A program made the translations under genes and the position numbers. Shown piece by piece: positions 1 to 7,937 of a stretch of DNA of 64,000 bases (position 1 is the first letter of the stretch; every line of letters starts with the position of its first letter). The notes under the pieces are model-generated. The model ran no database searches. It was not told the origin of the DNA and saw nothing but the letters and a program-made list of their open reading frames with translations. The stretch covers positions 46,427 to 110,426 of the forward strand of contig CAVSAR010000008.1 of assembly GCA_963726085.1 (NCBI GenBank), given 5' to 3'. The DNA comes from ZC4RG30 sp963726085. Lineage in GTDB: Bacteria; Pseudomonadota; Gammaproteobacteria; Steroidobacterales; Steroidobacteraceae.

Positions 1-202
1 CCGCGGCACTGGCAATGGCGGCAAGCTGCTGCGCCGTGGGCGCGATGGGCAGTGAATCAAACCGGTCAGCGGCCGGAAACAGCAGGCGTTGCGCGGCCTC
101 GCTGGACAGATAGGTCGACGCCATGAGCAGCTGGGCGGGCAATATCGACGCCGCGACGGCAGCCGCAGCCGCCCAGCCAGGTGGTGATTCAGGTCGCCTC
201 AT
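1..202 (-). CDS. FMN-binding domain protein (N-terminal part only)
   Basis: The gene runs off the left edge; about 67 residues are visible. The product starts MRRPESPPGWAAAAAVAA, a short hydrophobic export segment, followed by the pattern YLSSEAAQRLLFP that resembles the start of exported FMN-binding-domain proteins, where a Thr further on receives covalent FMN. The covalent site is outside the window. Its ATG directly abuts the TGA of the upstream porin gene, which suggests translational coupling. ApbE, the enzyme that attaches FMN to such proteins, lies 2.6 kb away in the same block, which supports the call. The family assignment rests on a short stretch and is moderate. Confidence 0.55.
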   Translation of the reverse strand, partial: MRRPESPPGWAAAAAVAASILPAQLLMASTYLSSEAAQRLLFPAADRFDSLPIAPTAQQLAAIASAA

Positions 203-1507
203 TCAGAATTGATATCCGATGCCCAGATCGAAGCGGCTGTTGCCGCTGTCCCTCTCGAAATGTTGGTAATCGAGCTTGAAGACGACACCGGGTGCGATGT
301 CCAGATTGATTCCTGTGCTGAATATTTTCTCGTCGTCCAACGGATCGGGTGTCAGGCCGGGCGCAAGTGTGGCATAGGCCGACCCGGTATTCAGCTGTTC
401 ATAGCGCGCAAACGGCGAGAGCGTCCAGTTGTTGGCAAGGTTGGCGCGATATGCGGCTTCGACATACCAGCCAAAGAAGTCTTCGGGGATCAGCGTCGGA
501 TTGCCCACCAGTCTTAGATTGACCGCCTGCGTATTGGAGATGTGGCCGCGCGCATACAGGGTCGACAGATCCCAGTTACCCGGATTCCAGCGGGCATGGG
601 TTTCCCACAAGGTGACGCGGTTGTTATCGAATCCGGGCTGGCCCTGCGCAGCATCTCCGGTGTAAATCGATGCGCCCAGGCGCAGGCCAGGGATGCCGGT
701 GTAATTCAGCGCTGCGAACTGGGCCAGGTCGTCGGCGGCCGCCAGCGCCATCTCCTGGTGAATCGAACCCAGTGGCAACTCCTGGCCTTCGGTCGAGGTG
801 GCGTCCCACTTGGAGAGGTTGAATCCGGTGGTGATTCCCACATCCCAGCGCAGGCCACCGGTGGTGTTGCCCTGCAGGGTGACCCCGCCTTCGCGCCAGG
901 TCGTCGGGATGATCTGGGTCTCCACCGCGTTGCGAAATACACCGTAATAGTGTGTGGGTTCGTGGTTTTCATTGAGCAGCCCGATGGGCATCAGGAACAA
1001 TCCGGCCTTCGCGAACATCGAGTCGCTGACCTGGCGTTCGACATAGGCCTGCTCGATTTCCACTTCGCCAGGATCTGTCGCAGACGAGACGGCATGCTCG
1101 ACTTCCACTTCGCCCACCAGCCGCGTCTTCTCGTCAAAGCGGTAGCTCACGCCCAACACGAAGCGCCCGAGGTCGGCAGTGGTCGCCGATCCATTGTCGA
1201 TGGGGCGGGAATAATTGAGCTCCCCGTAGCCGGACCACTGCAGTGCCGGAGACTCAATACGCGGACTGGCCGCGACGGTGGGCACCACCGCCGCCTGCGG
1301 TTTTCCCGACGTTGCGGCCTCCTGCGCCTTGAGCTGTGCCAGTTCGGCCCGCAGGTCGTCCACCTGCGAGGTCAGCGCATTGAGCTTCGCCTCGACTTCT
1401 GCAGTGGTGGCACTTTGTGCTGCCGGTGACGCGGCGAGCGCCGCACAGGCAACAGCGCCCATCGAAAACATAGTGGGGCGCAAGGTGAACTTGAACGGGG
1501 GGCGCAT
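203..1507 (-). CDS. outer-membrane porin-like beta-barrel protein
   Basis: 434 residues. A signal peptide (about residues 1-32, ending near AAQSA) is followed by a short coiled-coil region (about 35-62, with the phase LNALTSQVDDLRAELAQLK), as in porins with a periplasmic N-terminal coil. The rest alternates polar and aromatic residues typical of a beta-barrel and ends in YQF, a C-terminal aromatic as expected for BAM recognition. It looks like the phosphate-selective-porin/OprO-P type group, but the substrate cannot be read from the sequence. It lies between the FMN-binding protein and the di-haem peroxidase on the same strand, so the three probably form one transcript. A later Met (residue 13) could also be the start. 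Confidence 0.7.
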   Translation of the reverse strand: MRPPFKFTLRPTMFSMGAVACAALAASPAAQSATTAEVEAKLNALTSQVDDLRAELAQLKAQEAATSGKPQAAVVPTVAASPRIESPALQWSGYGELNYSRPIDNGSATTADLGRFVLGVSYRFDEKTRLVGEVEVEHAVSSATDPGEVEIEQAYVERQVSDSMFAKAGLFLMPIGLLNENHEPTHYYGVFRNAVETQIIPTTWREGGVTLQGNTTGGLRWDVGITTGFNLSKWDATSTEGQELPLGSIHQEMALAAADDLAQFAALNYTGIPGLRLGASIYTGDAAQGQPGFDNNRVTLWETHARWNPGNWDLSTLYARGHISNTQAVNLRLVGNPTLIPEDFFGWYVEAAYRANLANNWTLSPFARYEQLNTGSAYATLAPGLTPDPLDDEKIFSTGINLDIAPGVVFKLDYQHFERDSGNSRFDLGIGYQF

Positions 1508-1516
1508 CGTAGCTCC

Positions 1517-2749
1517 TCAGGGTGTATAGCCATCAGTCAGCGTGTCGAGAAAGGCGATCACGTCGTCGATCTCGGCAGAGTCCAGTGCCGGCCTGTCTCC
1601 AGGGTGGCGGTTGTACGGGACCTCCGTGGTGTTGACGTTGGCCTTGTACATGTCCGGCAGGTCATTGAACTTGATGGGCTGGCCGGAGGAATCCGCCGGG
1701 TAGAACTCTTGCGGATTGGTGTCGCGGCGCACGTAGAAGCGCAACACGTCGCGCAAGGTATTAAAGCGGCCGTTGTGGAAATACGGCGCGGTCAGCGCGA
1801 TGTTGCGCAGGGTCGGCACCTTGAATGCGCCGCACAGGTCTGGCCGTATGGCGATCACATCGGTGCGATCCGGACCACAGATACCCAGGTCGAAATAGGT
1901 CGGATCCGCATTGGCCGGAATGTCCGGATTGCGCGGCACGCCTAGGTTGTCATAGGTGAAATCGGTGAACAGGGGAGGTGTCCCGTTGGGACCGCGGCCG
2001 CTGGGATGACAACCGGCGCAGTTGCCGCGCGTGGGATCGTTGTACAGGGCCAGGCCGCGCAATTCCGCGTCTGTCAGCACCGCATGGCCGGCGAGGAACG
2101 CGTCGTACTTACTGGTAAAAGGCGCGAAGTCAGCCAGGTCTTCCTGCTGGTATCTTTGCAGCGCCAGCCCCATGCGATCGAACGCGGCATCGGGCGTGGC
2201 GAAAATGTCCGCTCCGAACAGCGCCTGGAACTCGCTGGCGTAGGCCGCGTGCCCGAGCTTCTGGATGACCTCGCTTACCGTTGCATTGGCCATCTCATGG
2301 GGGGCAAGAAAAGGCCGGTGTGCCTGCTGTGCCAGGCTGTCGGCGCGACCATCCCGGTCGAAGCCCCCCGTTGGGGTGCCTTGGGTGTCGTAGAAGAATG
2401 ACGGGTTCTGCGCCAGGTAACGCAACGACGGCGTATTTCGAAAGCCGCGCCGGTCCATGGCAATGCCACCCAGCGGCACGGCCCCGCTGTCGGGTGGCGC
2501 GGCATGCCCACTGGCCGGGTCATGGCAGGTCTGGCATGACTCCCGGCCACTGGCCGACAGCGAGGCGTCCTGGAAGATCTTCTGGCCCAGCTGGGCCACG
2601 GCGGACAGCGGGGCCGCCGGCGGGCTCGAGCCGCCGGCCTCCGGTGGGGACTGACTTGTGCCGTCGCAGCCGGCCAGGCCCAGACAGGCGATAGCCCCGA
2701 AAACGCAGGAAATGACATGTTTGGATTGGGTATTCTGGCCGGGCGGCAT
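1517..2749 (-). CDS. MauG/cytochrome c peroxidase family di-haem lipoprotein
   Basis: About 410 residues from the ATG at 2749 (MPPGQNTQSK). A lipoprotein-type signal ends LGLAGC, so the protein is probably anchored in the envelope. Two c-type haem motifs are seen, CQTCH in the N-terminal half and CAGCH in the C-terminal half, with the family segments NTPSLRYLAQ and FLAPHEMAN. Family members reduce H2O2 or carry out haem-dependent oxidation of partner proteins in the periplasm. It is upstream of the porin on the same strand (10 bp gap). Its start is close to a Fur-like box at 2758-2772, suggesting iron control. An upstream in-frame Met at 2788 is possible but would overlap the divergent apbE start. 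Confidence 0.8.
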   Translation of the reverse strand: MPPGQNTQSKHVISCVFGAIACLGLAGCDGTSQSPPEAGGSSPPAAPLSAVAQLGQKIFQDASLSASGRESCQTCHDPASGHAAPPDSGAVPLGGIAMDRRGFRNTPSLRYLAQNPSFFYDTQGTPTGGFDRDGRADSLAQQAHRPFLAPHEMANATVSEVIQKLGHAAYASEFQALFGADIFATPDAAFDRMGLALQRYQQEDLADFAPFTSKYDAFLAGHAVLTDAELRGLALYNDPTRGNCAGCHPSGRGPNGTPPLFTDFTYDNLGVPRNPDIPANADPTYFDLGICGPDRTDVIAIRPDLCGAFKVPTLRNIALTAPYFHNGRFNTLRDVLRFYVRRDTNPQEFYPADSSGQPIKFNDLPDMYKANVNTTEVPYNRHPGDRPALDSAEIDDVIAFLDTLTDGYTP

Positions 2750-2757
2750 AACTGTAA

Positions 2758-2772
2758 TAGTAATCATTCTCA
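2758..2772. promoter_or_regulatory. Fur-like operator between peroxidase and apbE
   Basis: The 15 bases TAGTAATCATTCTCA match 12 of 15 positions of the 7-1-7 Fur box TGATAATNATTATCA. The local sequence is AT-rich in a GC-rich window and lies in the 30 bp between the divergent starts at 2749 and 2780, where it could control both. The match was made by eye. Confidence 0.5.
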
Positions 2773-2779
2773 ATTGCAT

Positions 2780-3550
2780 ATGCACCAAGAAGTACGGGGC
2801 CAGCGCTTAAGGCCCCTGATGGGCACCTGGGTAACGATCGAGGCGCAGGCGAGCCAGGCCTCGGACTTGGACATTGCCCTCGGGTCGGCCCTGAACGCGG
2901 TCGAGCGGGTGGACCGGCTGATGCATCCGACCCGAGACGGCAGTGACCTGGCGCGGATCTCGGGGGCCAATCCGGGAGAGCCGACCGTGGTGGATCCCTG
3001 GACGTTTGCCGTGCTGCGCCAGGCGGCGCAGCTAAACCTCCAGACCGGGGGACTCTTCGACCCCTGCCTGACTAGGCAGGTCGGGCGCATGTCGGACCTG
3101 GTCCTGAGCGAACCGGACATCGTGGTGTGCAAGGCGCCGTCGGCCGTCGACCTGGGCGGAATCGCCAAGGGGTTTGCAATCGATCGGGCTGTCGAGGCGC
3201 TGCTGGCGCACGAGTGCGTCTCCGGGCTGGTTAACGCCGGCGGTGACCTGCGGGTGTTCGGCGCACCACAATCCATCCAGTTGCGGACTTCATCGACTGA
3301 AGTTCTGCAGGTCGAATTGGTCGACGCCGCACTGGCCGCCAGCGCGCCGCGTAGCAGCGCGTCCCCGTCCGGGCACTTGGGCTATTACCTGGGAACCACG
3401 GGTGAAACAATCGAAGGCCGGCCGGTTGCCATCGTTGCGCCGCAGGCCATGGTCGCGGACGCGCTGTGCAAGTGCGTCATGTTTTGCCCGCCCGCCGTGC
3501 TCAGCACACTGCTCGAGTGCTACACCGCGCGGCTACTGCACGGCCGGTAG
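2780..3550 (+). CDS. apbE: FAD:protein FMN transferase (ApbE family)
   Basis: About 256 residues from the ATG at 2780 (MHQEVRGQRL). Family landmarks are visible in order: MGTWVTIEA near the N-terminus, ERVDRLMHP, GGLFDP around residue 95, VDLGGIAKGFAID (the nucleotide-binding and Mg-associated segment) and LVNAGGDLRVFG. ApbE moves FMN from FAD to a Thr of exported target proteins; the FMN-binding protein at the left edge is the natural local substrate. No clear export signal is visible at the chosen start; an upstream Met at 2717 adds 21 unconvincing residues. The 3' end overlaps the convergent regulator gene by 18 bp. Confidence 0.85.
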   Translation: MHQEVRGQRLRPLMGTWVTIEAQASQASDLDIALGSALNAVERVDRLMHPTRDGSDLARISGANPGEPTVVDPWTFAVLRQAAQLNLQTGGLFDPCLTRQVGRMSDLVLSEPDIVVCKAPSAVDLGGIAKGFAIDRAVEALLAHECVSGLVNAGGDLRVFGAPQSIQLRTSSTEVLQVELVDAALAASAPRSSASPSGHLGYYLGTTGETIEGRPVAIVAPQAMVADALCKCVMFCPPAVLSTLLECYTARLLHGR

Positions 3551-4801
3551 ATTGCGCCACACCTTGTTGGGGTCTCGCGGGGCCGAGACCACGAGCTTGG
3601 CGTCCAGGTCAGTGGTGCCAAACCCATACACTTCGTACAGCGCCTCGAAGGAGCTGGCCGGCTCGGCCTTGGCCAGTGCGCGCAGGCTGTCGGTACTGGT
3701 TGCGATCTCGGCGGCGCGCATCAGTGCGATGTCGCGCGTGCCGGCGATGATGACAATCTGGTTGCCCTTGGTGCCGGGGAAGCTCGAAATGTAGCCATAG
3801 TCGTGATACTTGAGGCGCCCGCGCTCCAGGCCGACATTGCTCACGTATTTCTGGCCAGTGCTGTTGTCCTGCAGCTCGTCATAGGTGTCGCCGGTGGCAA
3901 GGCGCGATCCGGCAAAGACGATTTCATGCAGCGATGCCATGCCGCTGAAGTACCCGATGTAGATCACATGGCCGGACTTGAGCTGGTCGACCGTCACCTG
4001 GGAGGCCATCACCACGTGTACGCGAGGGCTTGCGACGGACAACACCGGCATCAGGTCGCGCAGCGCGTAGGCGCTTGAAGTGGGCAGGTACGCCAGATTC
4101 AGGTCCTGGTACTTGTCAGCAAAGGTCGGGTCGGCTTGGGCCGCGTACTGGAAGTCCATGGGCGAATTGACGTCGAAGTCGCGAATCAGCCGTTTGACGT
4201 TCTGGTTGTCGTCCAGCTCGCCGTAAATATAGTAGTCCCCTACAACGATATAGATGGGCAGCGCGTCATCGAGCAGCGGCGCCCACAGGGGGCTGCTGCG
4301 CACCGCCGCCAGAGGATCTGCCCCGTGGCCGAACCTGAAGGGCACAGCCAGCATCAACAGGTTGGCCAGTAATGACAGGGCGAGGGCGGCCCCCACCCAG
4401 CGCCTCCACCGGATAGCTGGCTCCCTGGCGGGAACCTGCTCCGGAATCGCCGCTGCGCCCGCGGCCGGCGCCCGTAAGGCCAGTGCCAGCCGGTATTCCC
4501 CGCGCGGCACAACAATGCGTGGATCTTCGTCCCGCCCGGCGCCGGCGTAATACTCATCGAGTCTCTTGCGCAGTTTGTGAACGTAGACGCGCACCAGGGC
4601 ATCCTGCGAAACATCAAAATCAGCCCCTCGGCCCAGGGCGTCGATGGCGATGTCGAGCTCTTTGGGGGACTTGGCCTGCAGCGCACTGTCCACCAGGTAA
4701 TCGAACAGTCGCTGCGTCTGGCTGGATCTACCCAGAATGCCGCTGGCACGGATGGCTGCGGCCTGGCGAATCAAACTGTCGGAGTCTTCGGTGAGAGTCA
4801 C
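3533..4801 (-). CDS. membrane-tethered winged-helix regulator
   Basis: 422 residues, GTG start. The first about 95 residues (RSSQTQRLFDYLVDSAL, then DVSQDALVRVYVHKLRKRL and VPRGEYRLAL) match the N-terminal DNA-binding domain common in proteobacterial tethered regulators, where 'VRVxxxxLRKRLxxYY' precedes a PRGxY strand. A single membrane segment follows (about 133-155, ALALSLLANLLMLAVPF), then an about 260-residue C-terminal domain that I do not recognise, presumably a periplasmic sensor. It is divergent from the TonB receptor gene at 4946 and probably regulates it; the direct repeat at 4848-4866 lies between them. No good ribosome-binding site is seen before the GTG. Confidence 0.65.
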   Translation of the reverse strand: MTLTEDSDSLIRQAAAIRASGILGRSSQTQRLFDYLVDSALQAKSPKELDIAIDALGRGADFDVSQDALVRVYVHKLRKRLDEYYAGAGRDEDPRIVVPRGEYRLALALRAPAAGAAAIPEQVPAREPAIRWRRWVGAALALSLLANLLMLAVPFRFGHGADPLAAVRSSPLWAPLLDDALPIYIVVGDYYIYGELDDNQNVKRLIRDFDVNSPMDFQYAAQADPTFADKYQDLNLAYLPTSSAYALRDLMPVLSVASPRVHVVMASQVTVDQLKSGHVIYIGYFSGMASLHEIVFAGSRLATGDTYDELQDNSTGQKYVSNVGLERGRLKYHDYGYISSFPGTKGNQIVIIAGTRDIALMRAAEIATSTDSLRALAKAEPASSFEALYEVYGFGTTDLDAKLVVSAPRDPNKVWRNLPAVQ

Positions 4802-4847
4802 TGGGCTAGGGGCCTTGAGGGGGCGCAGCTCATCGTACCACGCACCG

Positions 4848-4866
4848 TTAACGTCCTATTAACGTC
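4848..4866. promoter_or_regulatory. tandem TTAACGTC operator candidate
   Basis: TTAACGTC occurs at 4848-4855 and again at 4859-4866, an 11-bp period placing both on one face of the helix. It is in the only spacer between the tethered regulator (start 4801) and the TonB receptor (start 4946). Binding by that regulator is inference. Confidence 0.45.
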
Positions 4867-4895
4867 ACGACTACTGTTCTTTACGGGACGGCGGT

Positions 4896-4934
4896 GCTCC
4901 TACGGAGCAGCATGCGCCCCCTTATATTCGGGGG
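4896..4934 (+). promoter_or_regulatory. two hairpins in the TonB-receptor leader
   Basis: GCTCC-TAC-GGAGC (4896-4908) and CCCCC-TTATATTC-GGGGG (4917-4934) can each form a stem immediately upstream of the receptor ATG at 4946. The second could occlude or present the ribosome-binding site, since GGGGG is the only purine-rich stretch before the start. No run of T follows, so a classical terminator is unlikely. Confidence 0.4.
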
Positions 4935-4945
4935 TCAGTAAAAAC

Positions 4946-6961
4946 ATGCAGCGCAGTTGGCATTTTTGGGCTCAACATGGGGTGATTTCACTGGGGGTAG
5001 CCACGGTACTGGGTGTCACAGCCGGCGCCGCGGAGGCCCCGAGCGCCGGGGATAGCCTCGACCAGGTGGTGATCACGGGACAGCGGCTGGCAGAGACGCT
5101 GCCGCAGCAATTGGCCGACTTTGGCGTGCAGGTCGACACCATTTCCGCCGAGCAGATCCACAAGGGCGGCTATGTCGATGTTGCCTCTGCCCTGCAGGCC
5201 CTGGCCCCAGGGCTGTATGTGGAGTCCAAGAACGGGCCCTTCGATTACGTGGATATCTCGCTGCACGGGTCGCGGCGGCAGGATGTGCTGTGGCTGGTCG
5301 ACGGGGTGCGGATCAACAACCGTCTGTATGGCGGTACGACGCCGCTGGACACCATCCCGGCCAGCATGGTCGAGCGCATCGAGGTCCTGTATGGCGGACA
5401 GGCGCTGTTTTATGGAACCCAGGCCACCGCCGGTGCCGTCAACATCGTGACCAAGGCATTTACCCTGCAGCCCGATGGCCAGTTCAATCTGGGCGGGGAC
5501 TCCAACGGCGGCTGGCATGCGGACGCGGATTTTCGCGATTCGGTGGGCAAGAACCAGTTCGTGCTGTTCGCATCCCTGGACCAGTCCTCCGGCTATCAAC
5601 CACACCGGACTATCGACTACCAGCCCAGCGGCACGGACCGAAACCGCAATTACAACGAGTGGACCGCCGGGGCCAAATACGCCTACGAGTTCGGCGAACA
5701 GATGCGCATCGAGGCGCTGGTGCAACACACCGACGGCAAGCTGGATTTCGCGCAGCCAGCCTACACGGCAACGGCCTTCAATGAGCGCAGTGAGAATCTG
5801 GTCAGTACCAAACTCGACTACAGCGTCAGCGATGCACTGCAGTTTTTCGTCAAAGGCTACGGGCACTGGTGGGATTCCCATTACACCGAATTCGACAACG
5901 TGATCGGCAGCCCCGGCCAGATCGAGACCATCGACGACCACGACTACTGGGGCTACCGTGATTACGGGCTCAATGCGATGGCAAAGGCCAGGATCAGCCC
6001 CGACTTTGACCTGCTGTTTGGCTACGACTTCCAGACCTACAGCGGCAGCGACGCTGTTCTGGTCATTGAAAAGCATTCTGAACACGCAAACGCGCTGTTC
6101 GCGCAGATCCGCAACACCCCTGCGCTTTGGCCCAAGCTGCACCTGGCCGCCGGCGTGCGATACAACCAACCCAGCTTCGGGCAGTCGGCGACGGTCTGGA
6201 ACGGCAGCGGGCAGTTTGATTTCACTGACAGCTTCTTCGGGCGCCTCAGCGGCGGCACGTCATTCCGCCTGCCGACCGCGGAGGAACTGTTCGCCAATGA
6301 TCCCAACGACGAGCGCGGCAATCCCAATCTCAAGCCCGAACAGGGTAGCGACCTCAACGTGTCTCTGGGTGGGCACATTGGAGGTTCCGACCGCCGCTTC
6401 GAGTGGGAACTGACGGGCTTCTTCCGCGACGTCAAGAACCTGATCACGTTTGACGGCTTTGACGAGGAAACCAACCAGGACGTCGCCATGAACTCAGACA
6501 GCAAGGTCACTGTCCGGGGCATGGAGGTGGACCTCAAGGCGCCGCTGGGCGCCGGCTTCAACGCCGGGGTGTCCTACACGTACAACCGCTCGCATGACGC
6601 CAGCACCGACCTGCAGATCACGCGTGTGCCGGAGTCCTTGGCCAAGGCCAGCGTGGACTACAGTCCAGGCAATCAGCGCATCGGTGCCACCCTGACGGTC
6701 AACTACGTCGGCAAGACCTACGCGTCGCTGTGGGATGGTCGTGAAACCTATGGCCAGTACACCATCGTGGACCTCGCCGGTCGCGTGTACCTGGACGAAG
6801 CGCGGCACAGCATGATCAACCTGCGCGTGGAGAACTTGTTCGACGAACAGTACGCCGCGGCCCTGGGCACCACGCAGCGTGACAGCGATGGCAGCGACTA
6901 CACGTACTGGAATCGCGGACTGCCACGCACGTACACGCTGCGGTATAGCTACCGGTTCTGA
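4946..6961 (+). CDS. TonB-dependent outer-membrane receptor
   Basis: 671 residues from the ATG at 4946 (MQRSWHFWAQ); an upstream in-frame ATG at 4577 lies inside the divergent regulator and was rejected. Signal peptide 1-31 (ending GAAEA) is followed by a TonB-box-like LDQVVITGQR, a plug domain (VDVASALQALAPG, LWLVDGVRINNR, VERIEVLYGGQALFYGTQATAGAVNIVTK in three adjacent segments) and a beta-barrel ending YSYRF with a terminal aromatic. Such receptors import iron chelates, cobalamin or other scarce ligands with TonB energy; the ligand is not evident. Its divergent tethered regulator suggests substrate-responsive expression. Confidence 0.88.
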   Translation: MQRSWHFWAQHGVISLGVATVLGVTAGAAEAPSAGDSLDQVVITGQRLAETLPQQLADFGVQVDTISAEQIHKGGYVDVASALQALAPGLYVESKNGPFDYVDISLHGSRRQDVLWLVDGVRINNRLYGGTTPLDTIPASMVERIEVLYGGQALFYGTQATAGAVNIVTKAFTLQPDGQFNLGGDSNGGWHADADFRDSVGKNQFVLFASLDQSSGYQPHRTIDYQPSGTDRNRNYNEWTAGAKYAYEFGEQMRIEALVQHTDGKLDFAQPAYTATAFNERSENLVSTKLDYSVSDALQFFVKGYGHWWDSHYTEFDNVIGSPGQIETIDDHDYWGYRDYGLNAMAKARISPDFDLLFGYDFQTYSGSDAVLVIEKHSEHANALFAQIRNTPALWPKLHLAAGVRYNQPSFGQSATVWNGSGQFDFTDSFFGRLSGGTSFRLPTAEELFANDPNDERGNPNLKPEQGSDLNVSLGGHIGGSDRRFEWELTGFFRDVKNLITFDGFDEETNQDVAMNSDSKVTVRGMEVDLKAPLGAGFNAGVSYTYNRSHDASTDLQITRVPESLAKASVDYSPGNQRIGATLTVNYVGKTYASLWDGRETYGQYTIVDLAGRVYLDEARHSMINLRVENLFDEQYAAALGTTQRDSDGSDYTYWNRGLPRTYTLRYSYRF

Positions 6962-7247
6962 TTCGGGAAGGACGTTGGGCAGTTTGAAAGCGGCAAGTAG
7001 CGGCCGCTTGGTACCAGGAAACATGCATCGCCCCCAAAGCGTGGGGCGCTGCAATAACTGATTTCATGTGAGCCCAGTCACTGCCGGGACTCGAAAGGGA
7101 TGGTCACTCCGCTGCGGAGAGTTGCCACAAGCGCCCATGTATCGAGGATATCGCCGCTAACCATGCGCCAAGCATCCCCGGGCCCGGGGGGCTTGTTACA
7201 TCAAGTTACACAGATGGCGGTCCCCCTCTGCCATGGTAATGGTGGTC
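6962..7247. other. spacer between TonB receptor and DUF6134 gene
   Basis: About 285 bp with no supported gene. It holds the GTTACA direct repeat described separately and a GC-rich self-complementary run near 7178-7190 (CCCCGGGCCCGGGGGG). No terminator with a T-tract is visible after the receptor. Confidence 0.5.
7195..7210 (+). promoter_or_regulatory. GTTACA direct-repeat box upstream of DUF6134 gene
   Basis: GTTACATCAAGTTACA: two GTTACA half-sites at an exact 10-bp period, typical of OmpR-family response-regulator sites. It matches 11 of the 12 defined positions of the enterobacterial RstA box TACATNTNGTTACA. It sits 38 bp before the DUF6134 ATG. A near-identical box precedes the lipid operon at 14964. 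The OmpR-type regulator at 9236-9925 is the obvious candidate; that link is inference. Confidence 0.55.
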
Positions 7248-7937
7248 ATGCACCGATTGATTACCACATTGCTGTGCCCAGTTTTGGTTGCGACACATGT
7301 TGCCGCGGCCGGCGATCGCCATCTTGAATTCGACGTGTTCCTCGACGGTCGGCATGTCGGTACGCACCACTTCGATATCCTGCGTACAGGAAATGGTGCG
7401 CTGACAGTCAGAAGCGTCGCGGCCTTTGAGGTAAGGGTCCTTGGTTTCATGACCTATCGTTACCGGCATGAGGCCACCGAGCGCTGGGAGCAGGGATGCC
7501 TGGTGCAGATCGATGCTAGCACCAACGATAATGGTCGCGCGCTGCGGGTAACAGGCGCAATGCACGGCGGTCATTTCGCACTTGAGCATAACGGTTTATC
7601 CATCATGCGAGACGGCTGCGTGTCCAGCTACGCTTACTGGGATTCTGCTCGCCTGTTGCAGCAGCGGGAGTTGCTGAATCCCCAGACTGGCCAGTTCGAT
7701 GCCGCGCATGTGGAGTCTATGGGGGAGAAGTGCCTGGTCATAGGTGGCGCAACCGTGTTTGCCGATCAATATCGCCTGAGTAACGGCAAGCTGGTCATCA
7801 ACCTGTGGTACTCGAAGACCGGAGAATGGCTGCAACTCGACAGCACTACACCTTCAAGACGGGTACTGAACTATCGGCTGCGCGGCGAGCAGGTGTCAGA
7901 GGGGGGCCGGATCGATGGGAATCGTTGCGACGAATAG
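7248..7937 (+). CDS. DUF6134 family exported protein
   Basis: About 229 residues from the ATG at 7248 (MHRLITTLLC); an alternative ATG lies at 7233. An N-terminal export signal ends near VAAAGD, followed by LEFDVFLDGRHVGTHHFDI and YRYRHEATERW, the pattern of the DUF6134 family, a predicted lipocalin-like or beta-rich exported protein of unknown biochemical role. In other proteobacteria it travels with cyclopropane-synthase/DUF1365/amine-oxidase operons, as here. It is convergent with the kinase gene and overlaps its 3' end by 42 bp. The GTTACA box upstream suggests co-regulation with that operon. Confidence 0.7.
   Translation: MHRLITTLLCPVLVATHVAAAGDRHLEFDVFLDGRHVGTHHFDILRTGNGALTVRSVAAFEVRVLGFMTYRYRHEATERWEQGCLVQIDASTNDNGRALRVTGAMHGGHFALEHNGLSIMRDGCVSSYAYWDSARLLQQRELLNPQTGQFDAAHVESMGEKCLVIGGATVFADQYRLSNGKLVINLWYSKTGEWLQLDSTTPSRRVLNYRLRGEQVSEGGRIDGNRCDE

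Noticed and set aside
542..1429. 295-codon plus-strand frame
   Set aside because: Antisense to the porin gene, with no family features; the porin frame has signal peptide, coiled coil and C-terminal aromatic.
4917..4934. Intrinsic terminator or cobalamin riboswitch before the TonB receptor
   Set aside because: The stem has no T-tract and the leader is only about 145 bp with no B12-box, too short for a cobalamin riboswitch.
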